This document shows positions 7,686 to 15,725 of a stretch of 64,000 nt of DNA, one piece after another. Below the pieces are notes generated by a model. The model was not told where the DNA came from, searched no databases, and saw only the letters and a program-made list of their open reading frames with translations. The first letter of the stretch is position 1; every line of letters begins with the position of its first letter. Source of the DNA: JBOGOC01 sp050747525. GTDB lineage: Bacteria; Acidobacteriota; Polarisedimenticolia; JACPZX01; DASXTC01. The position numbers and the translations under genes were made by a program. Where the stretch lies: positions 3,187-67,186 of the forward strand of contig JBOGOC010000036.1 of assembly GCA_050747525.1 (NCBI GenBank), written 5' to 3'.

Positions 7686-8894
7686 TCAGGCGGGCGGCGC
7701 GATGCGGGGCATGACCAGCCGCTCCGCGGCTGCGCGCGGGGTTATCCGCTCGCGCACCGAAAGCCCGTACACCGCCTCGGCGTTGGCGCGCACCGTGCCG
7801 ACGATGCGGGCCACCGCGCGCGGCAGGCGCAACGGCCCCATCGGACGGCGGGCCTCTTCCAGCTCCTCGGCGCAGGCGACGATCCCGCCGCAGTTGGTGA
7901 GGTAATCCACGCTGCACAGCACGCCGCGCGCGTGCAGGTGCTCCTCCGCGGCCAGCGACAGCGGCTTGTTGGCCGCCTGCAGCACGCAGCGGGCGCGGAT
8001 GCGCCGGGCCGTGTCGAGATCCACCGTGTCGGTGCGCGCCGCGGGGACCACGACGTCGGCGTCCACCTCGAACAGCGAGGGGAGCGAGGCCGCGCCGCGC
8101 CGCACCATCGCGCCGGCCGGAGCCGCCTCCACCACCGACTGTCCGGCCTGGCGCGCCGACATCAGCGCGCGCACATCCAGACCGTCGGGGTGGTGCAGCA
8201 CGCCGCCCCGGTCGCGCGCCGGGTCGGGAAGGTCGCTGCAGGCGACCAGCACCGCCCCCTCGGCCTCGGCCAGGAGGGCGATGGCGGCCCCCACGTTGCC
8301 GAACCCCTCGATGGCCAGGCGCAGCCCGCGGAGCCTGCGGGCCCCCTGCACGTATCCTCCCTCCAGGGCGGTCATCAGATCGGTCACGCATCCGAGCGAG
8401 GTCAGGCCCAGCTGATCGATCGGGATGCCACCCTTGTCGGCGGGGCGCCCGATGGATCGTCCGGCCGTCTCGAACAGAATCTGCATGTCCTGCTCGTCCG
8501 TGAACATGTCGGGCCCCGGCGTGTACTGCGGGGCGTGGGCGAGCAGGGTGGCGTACCAGGTCATCAGCTCGCGGCGCGCCGCCGACCCGCGCGGGAAGCG
8601 CGCGGGATCGGCCACCAGGGCCGATTTCCCGCCGCCGTACTCCAGCATGGCACCGGCGTTCTTGAAGGTCATGGCGCGCGCCAGATCGACCACCTCCGCC
8701 ACCTCGATGTCGGGCACCATGCGCAGGCCGCCCATGGCCGGCCCGCGGACCGTGTTGTGCACCACGATGATGGCGGACACGCCGAGGTCCGCGTTGCGCG
8801 CTGTGAGAATCATCTCGGGCCCGAACGGGTCCCTGAGCGCGGCCGGAGGCGCGGTGTCCACGTTCACCGTGGTCGGGTCGCCGCCGCGCGTCAT
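7686..8894 (-). CDS. Glu/Leu/Phe/Val-type amino-acid dehydrogenase
   Basis: A 402-residue NAD(P)-dependent oxidative deaminase. The catalytic domain has RGPAMGGLRM, the substrate lysine stretch MTFKNAG (Lys78), YGGGKSALVADP with the catalytic Lys90, and GPDMFTDEQDM with the catalytic Asp. The Rossmann domain follows with IEGFGNVG. Spacing of the two lysines fits leucine/phenylalanine dehydrogenase better than hexameric glutamate dehydrogenase, but substrate cannot be fixed by eye. C-terminal features ANKPLS and VDYLTNCGGIV are standard. The ATG overlaps the gltX stop (ATGA), linking amino-acid catabolism with glutamyl-tRNA synthesis in one transcript. Confidence 0.85.
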   Translation of the reverse strand: MTRGGDPTTVNVDTAPPAALRDPFGPEMILTARNADLGVSAIIVVHNTVRGPAMGGLRMVPDIEVAEVVDLARAMTFKNAGAMLEYGGGKSALVADPARFPRGSAARRELMTWYATLLAHAPQYTPGPDMFTDEQDMQILFETAGRSIGRPADKGGIPIDQLGLTSLGCVTDLMTALEGGYVQGARRLRGLRLAIEGFGNVGAAIALLAEAEGAVLVACSDLPDPARDRGGVLHHPDGLDVRALMSARQAGQSVVEAAPAGAMVRRGAASLPSLFEVDADVVVPAARTDTVDLDTARRIRARCVLQAANKPLSLAAEEHLHARGVLCSVDYLTNCGGIVACAEELEEARRPMGPLRLPRAVARIVGTVRANAEAVYGLSVRERITPRAAAERLVMPRIAPPA

Positions 8895-10339
8895 TTCCGC
8901 CCGTGCGCTCCCGCTTCGATCTCGCGCGTGGCGCGCTCCAGCCGCCGGACGACCCCTTCGCGGCCCATCACCGACATCACGGCGAACAGGCCGGGGCTGA
9001 CCGCGCGCCCGGTGAGCGCCACGCGCGCGGGATGGATGAGAGCGGCCGCCTTGACCCCCAGCCGCTCGGCCAGGCCGCGCAGGGCCGCCTCGCAGGCTGC
9101 TTCATGGAACGGCTCGAGGCGCGCGAGGACCTCGCGCAGCGCGTCGAGACGCGGCGCCGTCTCGGGAGTGAGATGCTTCGCCGCGGCATCCGCATCGTAG
9201 TCGAAGTCCTCGGTGAGAAAGGGCCGCGCGTCGCGCGCCAGGTCCCCCAGCATCCGGGAGCGCTCCTTGAGCAGGTCCAGCAAGGCGTGGAACCATGCGG
9301 CCCGGGCGCCGGCCAGCTCGGGCTGCCAGAGCCTCTCCTTCTCGAACCAGGGGCGCGCCAGCTCCGCCAGCTCCGCGGGGGCGCGCCGGCGCAGGTACTC
9401 GCCGTTCATCCAGGCCAGCTTGTCGTGGTCGAACACCGCGCCTCGCGCGCCGACCTTCTCGAAGGAGAAGGCCTCCACCATCTCGGGCCGCGTCATGATC
9501 TCCCTGTCTCCACCGGGGGACCATCCCAGCAGTGCCAGAAAGTTGAACAGCGCTTCGGGCAGGTAGCCGGATCGCGCGTATTCCATGACCGACACCGCCC
9601 CGTGACGCTTGGACAGGCGCTTCTTGTCCTCGCCCAGGATGAGCGGCAGGTGTCCGAAACGTGGCGGCTCGGCTCCCAGGGCGCGGTAGAGCAGGATCTG
9701 CTTGGGCGTGTTGGAGATGTGATCGTCGCCGCGGATCACGTGCGTGATGCGCATGTCCATGTCGTCCGACACGCACGACAGGTTGTAGGTGGGCGACCCG
9801 TCGCTGCGCAGGAGCACCAGATCTTCGATCTCCACGTTGGAGAACTGCGTCGGGCCGTGCACCAGATCGTCGTAGCCGGTCATCCCTTCGGGGACGCGGA
9901 ACCGCACGACGAACGGCTCTCCGGAAGCCCGGCGCGCGGCCTCGGCGGGCTCGACGCCCAGGCAGAGCCGATCGTAGGCCCACACCTGTCCCGACGCTTC
10001 GAACGCCCTGCGCCGTCCCTCGATGGCCTCGGCCGAGCAGAAGCAGCGGTAGGCGTGCCCCGTCTCGAGCAGGACGCGGGCCTTGCGCACGTGCTCGTCA
10101 CGTGAGGCGCTCTGGAAGAACGGGCCTTCGTCGTGGGTCAGCCCGAGCCAGCTCAGCCCGTCGAGGATGGCCGTCACCATCTCTTCGGACGATCGCGCGG
10201 CATCGGTGTCCTCGATGCGCAGGATGAACACGCCCGCCGTGCGCCGCGCGTAGAGCCAGTTGAACAGCGCGGTGCGCGCCCCCCCCACGTGCAGGTAGCC
10301 GGTGGGACTGGGAGCGAATCTGACTCGTGGCGCGCTCAT
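8891..10339 (-). CDS. gltX: Glutamyl-tRNA synthetase
   Basis: Class I aminoacyl-tRNA synthetase of 482 residues that charges tRNA-Glu, and tRNA-Gln where GatCAB is used. The HIGH-type motif lies in FAPSPTGYLHVGGARTALFN at the N-terminus, and the KMSKS-type motif is KKRLSKRHGAVSV near residue 245. Length and anticodon-binding C-terminal helices are typical. No glnS is visible here, and a tRNA-Gln gene lies in the same cluster. The enzyme could therefore be non-discriminating, which is inference. A strong promoter lies 52-80 bp upstream of the start. It heads the minus-strand cluster ending at 4353. Confidence 0.95.
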   Translation of the reverse strand: MSAPRVRFAPSPTGYLHVGGARTALFNWLYARRTAGVFILRIEDTDAARSSEEMVTAILDGLSWLGLTHDEGPFFQSASRDEHVRKARVLLETGHAYRCFCSAEAIEGRRRAFEASGQVWAYDRLCLGVEPAEAARRASGEPFVVRFRVPEGMTGYDDLVHGPTQFSNVEIEDLVLLRSDGSPTYNLSCVSDDMDMRITHVIRGDDHISNTPKQILLYRALGAEPPRFGHLPLILGEDKKRLSKRHGAVSVMEYARSGYLPEALFNFLALLGWSPGGDREIMTRPEMVEAFSFEKVGARGAVFDHDKLAWMNGEYLRRRAPAELAELARPWFEKERLWQPELAGARAAWFHALLDLLKERSRMLGDLARDARPFLTEDFDYDADAAAKHLTPETAPRLDALREVLARLEPFHEAACEAALRGLAERLGVKAAALIHPARVALTGRAVSPGLFAVMSVMGREGVVRRLERATREIEAGAHGRK

Positions 10340-10390
10340 CCGGGCTCCATCGGGGCATGTGAAGGAAGGGTGTTCGAGACGAGAAGTGTC

Positions 10391-10419
10391 ATTCTAATCG
10401 GGCCTTTCGGGGCAGTCAA
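10391..10419 (-). promoter_or_regulatory. Sigma70-type promoter of gltX cluster
   Basis: On the minus strand TTGACT (-35, at 10414-10419) and TAGAAT (-10, at 10391-10396) are separated by exactly 17 nt. The predicted transcript starts about 45 nt before the gltX ATG. No other promoter-like sequence of this quality was noticed between here and 4353. Confidence 0.65.
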
Positions 10420-10429
10420 CGAAGCGTGT

Positions 10430-10459
10430 TTGAAAGGACGACGCGGCTCGTCCTATGGT
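10430..10459 (+). promoter_or_regulatory. Probable promoter of the beta-barrel gene
   Basis: TTGAAA (10430-10435) and TATGGT (10454-10459), 18 nt apart, point toward the outer-membrane protein gene, with a leader of about 30 nt. Divergent from the gltX promoter. Confidence 0.45.
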
Positions 10460-10496
10460 GTCGCGAGCCCTTCAACCCGTCTCCCTGGAGGACAGC

Positions 10497-11039
10497 ATGA
10501 AGAGAATCCTGATCTGGATCGCGGCGTTGACGATGGTGGCGGCGGCGGCCGGCTCACCGGCCCGGGCCGAGATGCGCAAGGGAGCCTTCGAGGCGGGCGG
10601 GTTCCTCTACTGGGCCCACTTCGACAACGACTCCAACGTGGACGACACCACGGGGGGCGGACTGAGGTTCGGCATCCTCTTTGCCGAGGAGCATCAGCTG
10701 GAATTCACCTGGGAGCACTCCAGCACCGAGGACGAGTTCTTCGATGAAGACGTGGACATCGACACCTTCAGGGCCGGATACGTCTACAACGTCCTCCCCA
10801 ACAAGCCGTTCTCGCCCTTCCTCACCGTCGGGGGCGGCTGGCAGCACGTGCAGATCGACGCCTTCGGGGACGAAGCTACGGACGGCCTCATTTTCGGCGG
10901 GGGCGGACTCAGGATCTTCATCGGCCGATCCTTCAACATCCGCTTCGACGGCATGGTGGAGCTGATTTTCCCGCCGAGCGACACGCTGTTCGACACCCTC
11001 CTTCTGGGAGGGGTGGGGTGGGTGACGGGGGGACGCTGA
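10497..11039 (+). CDS. Outer-membrane beta-barrel protein
   Basis: A 180-residue exported protein with a signal peptide ending after SPARA (about residue 24). It is followed by alternating hydrophobic/polar strands typical of small eight-stranded barrels of the OmpA/OmpW-like type: GGFLYWAHF, GLRFGILFAEEHQLEFTWEH, TFRAGYVYNVLPN, PFLTVGGGWQ, GLIFGGGGLRIFI, FNIRFDGMVELIF. An acidic stretch (EDEFFDEDVDID) forms a predicted extracellular loop. I chose the ATG at 10497 because GGAGG precedes it; an earlier in-frame GTG at 10455 would place 14 residues before a good signal peptide. Function beyond being a barrel is unknown. Confidence 0.75.
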   Translation: MKRILIWIAALTMVAAAAGSPARAEMRKGAFEAGGFLYWAHFDNDSNVDDTTGGGLRFGILFAEEHQLEFTWEHSSTEDEFFDEDVDIDTFRAGYVYNVLPNKPFSPFLTVGGGWQHVQIDAFGDEATDGLIFGGGGLRIFIGRSFNIRFDGMVELIFPPSDTLFDTLLLGGVGWVTGGR

Positions 11040-11148
11040 CTCCCGGAATCCGCCGGCCTCCCTGGAGGTTTCTCCTGGTGAGCCGGGCGGAGGCGTGGGC
11101 TGTGCTAGAATGACGGCCCGTTGCCTCCCTGGACATCATCGGTGTGAC

Positions 11149-13005
11149 ATGTCACGGCGCCGTTTCCTCTGCCTGATCTTCGCCCTGTCGGCTCTGCTGG
11201 CGGGCCCCTCGCCCGTCCGGGCCCAGGGGGCATTCACCAGCAGCCGCGTGGTGAAAGCCGAGAGTTACGTCTCCTTCGACAAGGTCCCCCCCGGGTCCGC
11301 CTTCCGGCTGGCAGTGGTCCTCACCGTGGACCACGGCTGGCACATCAATGCGGACAAACCCTCTCTGGACTATCTGATCGCCACCCATCTGGAGATGGCC
11401 CCTCCCGAGGCCGGGATCGAGCTGGGATCGGCCATCTATCCTTCTCATGTGGAGAGAGCCTTCTCCTTCACCGAAGGGAAAACCCTGAGGGTGTTCGAGG
11501 GGAAGGTCCCCATCGGCCTCGAGGCCCGGTCGGCGCGTGATCTCGCAGCGGGGCCCCGCACGCTGACGGGGACCCTCACGGTGCAGGCCTGCAGCGATAC
11601 ATCGTGCCTGGCCCCCGCGAAGGTGCCGGTGACGATCAGCGTGCCCATCGCCGCTCCTGGAGATCCCATCAACGCGACCCATGCGGACATCTTCGGGGCC
11701 ATCCGATTCGCGGACGGAGCCTTCCCGCGGCAGGCGGCGCCAGGCGGCGCGGGCACCCCCGCTCCCGACGCGGTGAGCCCGATCGACAATCCGGTCGGGC
11801 GCTGGGTGTCCGAGGCCGGATGGGGCGTGGCGCTGCTCTGGATCTTCCTGGGCGGGCTGGCGCTCAACCTCACGCCCTGCGTCTACCCGCTCATCCCGAT
11901 CACCCTGGCCTACTTCGGCGGGCAGGCCTCCGGACGATCCGGGCGCACGTTCTCGCTGGCCACGGTGTACGTGCTGGGGATGTGCGTCACCTATTCGGTG
12001 ATGGGGGTCGTGGCCGCGCTCACCGGGAGCGTCCTGGGGTCCGCCCTGCAGAGCCCCGCGGTGCTCGTCTTCGTGGCGCTGGTGATGGTGGGCCTGGGGC
12101 TCTCGATGCTGGGGCTCTACGACATCCAGGTCCCGGCGGCCTTGCGCCGGCGCATCACCTCGAAGCCCGGCATCGGGGGCGCACTGTTCATGGGGCTCAC
12201 CGTGGGGCTGGTGGCCGCGCCGTGCGTGGGCCCGTTCGTGGTGAGCCTGCTGGCCTACGTCGGGCAGATCGGAAATCCGCTGCTCGGCTTCTGGCTCTTC
12301 TTCGTGCTCGCGCTCGGGCTGGGGGTCCCCTATCTGGCGCTGGGGGCCTTCGCCGGCCGCGTGACGCGGTTGCCACGTGCCGGCGCATGGATGGAATGGG
12401 TCAAGAAGGTCTTCGCGTGCGTCCTGTTCGCCATGGCGGCCTATTTCGTCAATCCCCTGCTGCCGGACGGAATCGCGGGATGGACCATTCCGGTGGTTCT
12501 GCTGGCAGCAGCGGTCTATCTGGGGTTCATCGAGGGCTCTCCCATCCGCTCCTCCGGGTTCCGTGCCGCGCGCATCGCCACGTCGGCGGCCTGCGTCGCG
12601 GTGGCGGCGGCCCTGGTGCTGCCTTCCAGCGCCGCCTCGGCGCGGATCCCATGGGAGCCCTACAGCGAGGACGCGCTGCGTCAGGCGTCACAGGCCGGGC
12701 GCCCGGTGATCGTCGACTTTACCGCGGAATGGTGCCTCCCCTGCAAGGAGCTCGACCACTACACCTTCTCCGACCCGCGCGTGGTCGAGGCGGCACGCGA
12801 CTTCGTCATGCTGCGGGCCGACATCACGAGCCAGATCTCCGAGGACGTGTCACGCCTGCAGGCGAAGCATTCGATCCTGGGAGCCCCCACCATCGTGTTC
12901 CTGGATCCAGGGGGCCGGGAGCGCCACGAGCTGCGTCTGACGGGTTTCGAGGGGGCCGACCGGTTCCTCGAGAGGCTGGAGCGGGCGCGCTACGACCCCG
13001 GCTAG
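11149..13005 (+). CDS. dsbD: Thiol:disulfide interchange protein DsbD
   Basis: Full-length DsbD, 618 residues, moving electrons from cytoplasmic thioredoxin to periplasmic thiol proteins. Signal peptide 1-25; N-terminal alpha domain with the redox pair Cys148/Cys153 (QACSDTSC); an eight-helix membrane domain with Cys244 in NLTPCVYPLIP and a second cysteine in VAAPCVGPFVV; C-terminal thioredoxin domain with the CXXC pair Cys529/Cys532 (AEWCLPCK). All six redox cysteines are therefore present. The ATG at 11149 gives a clean signal peptide; a possible -10 box (TAGAAT, 11106-11111) lies about 38 nt upstream and makes the two earlier in-frame starts unlikely. It implies a reducing pathway for periplasmic proteins, such as cytochrome c maturation. 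Confidence 0.93.
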   Translation: MSRRRFLCLIFALSALLAGPSPVRAQGAFTSSRVVKAESYVSFDKVPPGSAFRLAVVLTVDHGWHINADKPSLDYLIATHLEMAPPEAGIELGSAIYPSHVERAFSFTEGKTLRVFEGKVPIGLEARSARDLAAGPRTLTGTLTVQACSDTSCLAPAKVPVTISVPIAAPGDPINATHADIFGAIRFADGAFPRQAAPGGAGTPAPDAVSPIDNPVGRWVSEAGWGVALLWIFLGGLALNLTPCVYPLIPITLAYFGGQASGRSGRTFSLATVYVLGMCVTYSVMGVVAALTGSVLGSALQSPAVLVFVALVMVGLGLSMLGLYDIQVPAALRRRITSKPGIGGALFMGLTVGLVAAPCVGPFVVSLLAYVGQIGNPLLGFWLFFVLALGLGVPYLALGAFAGRVTRLPRAGAWMEWVKKVFACVLFAMAAYFVNPLLPDGIAGWTIPVVLLAAAVYLGFIEGSPIRSSGFRAARIATSAACVAVAAALVLPSSAASARIPWEPYSEDALRQASQAGRPVIVDFTAEWCLPCKELDHYTFSDPRVVEAARDFVMLRADITSQISEDVSRLQAKHSILGAPTIVFLDPGGRERHELRLTGFEGADRFLERLERARYDPG

Positions 13006-13071
13006 GACTCGTCCTGACGGCGGCGGGCGGTCCCATCCAACACCTATCATCCTGCAGGCAAGGAGGCATTC

Positions 13072-13641
13072 ATGGCCGAGGTCAAGGCGACAGGGCTCAA
13101 GAAGGGCATGTGCATCAAGATGAACAACGAGCTGTACATCGTGCTGAGCACCATGCACATCACGCCGGGCAACTGGCGGGGGATGGTGCAGTCCAAGCTG
13201 CGCAACCTGCGCAGCGGGAACCAGATGGACCACCGGTTCCGCTCCGAGGACATGGTCGAGCGCGGCATCCTGGACGACGCGGAGATGGAGTATCTCTATC
13301 AAGACGGTGACGACTTCCACTTCATGAACACCGCGACCTACGAGCAGGTGCACCTGCGCCGCGAGGAGCTGGGCGACAACGTGAACTACCTCACTCCCAA
13401 CATGAAGATCCAGGTTCTGTTTCACGAGGGGCGGCCGGTCGGGCTTGAGCTGCCGTTGACGGTGGACATGAAGGTGGTGTCCACGGCTCCGGAGCTGAAG
13501 GGAGCCACGGCGTCGGCGCAGCGCAAGCCGGCGGTCACCGACACGGGCCTCACCGTGCAGGTCCCCCCCTTCATCGGCGAGGGGGAGATGATCACCATCT
13601 CCACCGAGGACGGAACCTACCTGGAGCGCGCCAAGCGCTAG
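13072..13641 (+). CDS. efp: Translation elongation factor P
   Basis: EF-P, 189 residues, which relieves ribosome stalling at polyproline. The KOW-like domain I and two OB domains are visible; LTVQVPPFIGEGEMITISTEDGTY near the end is the family signature. The loop that carries the modified residue reads PGNWRG: position 34, lysine in E. coli and arginine in Pseudomonas, is Asn here, so EpmA- or EarP-type modification at that position is not possible. A good ribosome binding site (AAGGAGG) lies 5 nt before the ATG. The stop codon overlaps the convergent NUDIX gene by 4 nt. Confidence 0.95.
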   Translation: MAEVKATGLKKGMCIKMNNELYIVLSTMHITPGNWRGMVQSKLRNLRSGNQMDHRFRSEDMVERGILDDAEMEYLYQDGDDFHFMNTATYEQVHLRREELGDNVNYLTPNMKIQVLFHEGRPVGLELPLTVDMKVVSTAPELKGATASAQRKPAVTDTGLTVQVPPFIGEGEMITISTEDGTYLERAKR

Positions 13642-14045
13642 CGCCGCGATTCCAGCGCGTCCCGCAGGATGGCGGCGTGATCGAAGGCCATGTTTTCCGG
13701 CACCTGTTCGCGATGGAACCATCGCGCCTCGGCGGCGTCGTCGGCCCCGAGCGGCTCTCCGTCGGCCTCCCCCAGAAAAACGACGGAGACCGTGTGCCCC
13801 CGAGGGTCGCGCGCCGGATCCGAGTAGACGTGAAACTGGCGCACCAGCCGAACCTCGAGGCCGGTCTCTTCGCGCGCCTCCCGTTCGGCCGCCTGCTCGA
13901 CCGTCTCGCCGTACTCCACGAACCCACCTGGAAAGGCCCAGCCCGGCGGCGGGGAGCCGCGCCGGACGAGCAGCACCTGGTCGGGGTCGCTGCGGCGCCT
14001 CACGATGACGTCCACGGTGAGGCGAGGCTGGCGGGCGGGGGGCAT
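13638..14045 (-). CDS. NUDIX hydrolase
   Basis: A 135-residue pyrophosphohydrolase with a complete Nudix box: GGFVEYGETVEQ followed by AEREAREETGLEV, matching Gx5Ex7REUxEExGU with all metal-binding glutamates. The strand LLVRRGSPPPGWAFPGG before it resembles ADP-ribose or dGTP-type pyrophosphatases; the substrate is not predictable. It is convergent with efp, sharing the stop-codon region, and tRNA-Ser(GCU) starts its 3' end 16 bp upstream of the ATG on the same strand, so the tRNA and this gene may be cotranscribed. Confidence 0.88.
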   Translation of the reverse strand: MPPARQPRLTVDVIVRRRSDPDQVLLVRRGSPPPGWAFPGGFVEYGETVEQAAEREAREETGLEVRLVRQFHVYSDPARDPRGHTVSVVFLGEADGEPLGADDAAEARWFHREQVPENMAFDHAAILRDALESRR

Positions 14046-14060
14046 CGGCTCAAAGAGGCG

Positions 14061-14150
14061 TGGCGGAGAGGGGGGGATTCGAACCCCCGACTCGGTTACC
14101 CGAGTAACGCCTTAGCAGGGCGCCCTGTTCAGCCACTCCAGCACCTCTCC
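14061..14150 (-). tRNA. tRNA-Ser (anticodon GCU)
   Basis: Minus-strand class II tRNA with acceptor stem GGAGAGG/CCTCTCC, anticodon stem GCGCC/GGCGT around CTGCTAA (anticodon GCT), a long variable arm (ACTCGGG TAA CCGAGT) and T-arm GTTCGAATC. Discriminator G and encoded CCA are present. Reads AGC/AGU codons. Confidence 0.95.
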
Positions 14151-14298
14151 GCGGCGTCGTGAGCATGTTTCCAGGGACAGGGCAGGATAGCAGGGGTGCC
14201 CTGGAGCGTCCAATAGCGTGGAGCGGGCGCGCAGGATCGGGTACACTCCCGCTCCGACCGCGGTGAGCGGCCGACGACGTGACGGCACCTTCGCACGG

Positions 14299-14913
14299 AT
14301 GCCCGAGGCCAGGAGGTCCCGGACTTTGCCGTACGACACAGGAACCATCGAGCGCCGGCTGCTCGACAATGATCTCGAGGCGCTCGGGCTGGTCACACGG
14401 TGGATCGCGGTGGCGCTCACCTCGCCGAGATTCTGGTCGCTTCGGACCGCCTGGCCCGACATCACCCAGGACATCCTCATGCGCGTCGTCGAGAGCCTGA
14501 AGCAGGATCGGTACGATACATCGCGCGATTTCCGCGCCTACGTTCAGGGAATCACCCGGCACGCGGCCCTCGAAGAGCTCGAGCGGCAGCTCCACGCCCG
14601 GCGGAAGAGCGGGGCGGACCGGAGCAGGCCTGACCCCGGCTCGGGCCCGGAGCAGGAGACCATCCGCAGGCAGATGGTGAGGCGTATCCTGGACCTCACC
14701 TCGGAGGAATGCCGTTCCCTCATACGCGCCTACTTCTTCGATGATCGCGCCTACGCAGAAATCGCAGAATCTCTCGGGGTTCCGGTAGGAACCGTCAAAT
14801 CCCGGCTCTACCGTTGCCTGGAGGCCGCGCATTTTTCTTTGCACGGAACGGCCCGCCCGGGGAACCAGAGCCGCTCCTGGGCTAATAAAGAGAAGACAGA
14901 GGAGCACTCGTGA
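14299..14913 (+). CDS. ECF-like RNA polymerase sigma factor
   Basis: About 204 residues. A sigma region 2 spans roughly residues 20-110 (DITQDILMRVVESL, then DFRAYVQGITRHAALEELER). Region 4 near the C-terminus ends in a helix-turn-helix (AYAEIAESLGVPVGTVKSRL). The GTVKSRLYR element is the usual ECF region 4.2 ending. The start is uncertain: I take ATG 14299; a GTG at 14218 extends the frame by 27 Arg-rich residues that look non-coding. The stop overlaps the GTG of the zinc-finger anti-sigma gene (GTGA), so the pair is coupled. No convincing -35/-10 pair was found upstream, only TACACT at about 14241, so autoregulation cannot be judged. Confidence 0.88.
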   Translation: MPEARRSRTLPYDTGTIERRLLDNDLEALGLVTRWIAVALTSPRFWSLRTAWPDITQDILMRVVESLKQDRYDTSRDFRAYVQGITRHAALEELERQLHARRKSGADRSRPDPGSGPEQETIRRQMVRRILDLTSEECRSLIRAYFFDDRAYAEIAESLGVPVGTVKSRLYRCLEAAHFSLHGTARPGNQSRSWANKEKTEEHS

Positions 14914-15725
14914 CGCACGAGCAGCTCAAGGCCGCCCTGCCTGCCTACATCGTGCGTCGCCTTGAGGAAGGCGAGATGAAGCGACTGGATGAGCACCTTG
15001 AGGTCTGTCAAGAGTGCCGGGAGATGGTGGCGTCCTGGCGGGACTGGGCCGGCACGATGCGCGAAACTGGCCAGCTCCTCTTCGAGCCGCACCCCGAGCC
15101 GATCCACGTGCGCCTTTTCGCGCACGGGGCGCTCGAGGACGAGGATGCGGCCCGGGTCGGCCTCCATCTGGAGGTGTGCGCGTCGTGCGAGCTGGAGGCC
15201 ACGGTGTGGCGCTCCCGCGTGGCCACCGCCTCACGGCCCGCCACGGTCCGTCCCACGCCTCGTGGCAGGGTCATCAAGATCGCCGGGCTGTCCGCGGCGG
15301 CCGGGCTGGTGGCCGGCCTGGGGCTGGGCTGGGTGCTGGCCGACTTCCGTTCATCCTCTCCGGTCGCGTGGACCGGGCCCACCGCGCAGATCGTGCTCCC
15401 CGGCATGCTCCGCAACGGCCAGCACGACCCGCTCACCCACACGGTCCACGCGGACGAGCATCGAGTGATCATCTCGTTTCCATCGGTCGATGCGGGGTTC
15501 AAGGATCGCGTGGGTGTCTACCGGTTCGAGATCATGGGCGGAGAGGGAGCCGTTCTGGACCTGGCCCTCACGGGCGAGACGGCCGCCCGGCACGTCGAAA
15601 CCGCGAGTGTCGTCACCTTCGATGTCCCGGCTGCCTCCCTTCCGCCCGGCCGCTATCAGTGCCGGGTGACCGACCCCGGCGGAACAGTCGTCTACCAGAT
15701 TCCCATTGAGATCGCCGGCTCCTGA
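14910..15725 (+). CDS. Membrane-anchored zinc-finger anti-sigma factor
   Basis: A 271-residue regulator. The cytoplasmic part has two zf-HC2-like fingers, His29/Cys33/Cys36 (HLEVCQEC) and His86/Cys90/Cys93 (HLEVCASC). One transmembrane helix (about 121-144) follows, then an extracytoplasmic beta-rich domain of about 120 residues that looks Ig-like (YRFEIMGGEGAVLDL, PPGRYQCRVTDPGG). GTG start with GGAG 5 nt upstream, overlapping the sigma factor stop. The arrangement fits envelope-stress control in which the outer domain senses a signal and the fingers hold the sigma factor. Two fingers instead of one is a notable feature. The last 113 bp overlap the convergent CHAT gene. Confidence 0.85.
   Translation: MTHEQLKAALPAYIVRRLEEGEMKRLDEHLEVCQECREMVASWRDWAGTMRETGQLLFEPHPEPIHVRLFAHGALEDEDAARVGLHLEVCASCELEATVWRSRVATASRPATVRPTPRGRVIKIAGLSAAAGLVAGLGLGWVLADFRSSSPVAWTGPTAQIVLPGMLRNGQHDPLTHTVHADEHRVIISFPSVDAGFKDRVGVYRFEIMGGEGAVLDLALTGETAARHVETASVVTFDVPAASLPPGRYQCRVTDPGGTVVYQIPIEIAGS

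Noticed and set aside
6366..9200. 944-residue plus-strand frame across rpe, PASTA, tRNA-Gln and the dehydrogenase
   Set aside because: It runs antisense through four real genes, including a tRNA gene, and has the composition of a shadow frame.
8903..10105. 400-residue plus-strand frame opposite gltX
   Set aside because: Antisense shadow: gltX on the minus strand has all motifs. The plus frame is Arg/Pro/Gly/Gln-rich, has no family features and arises from GC-rich third positions.
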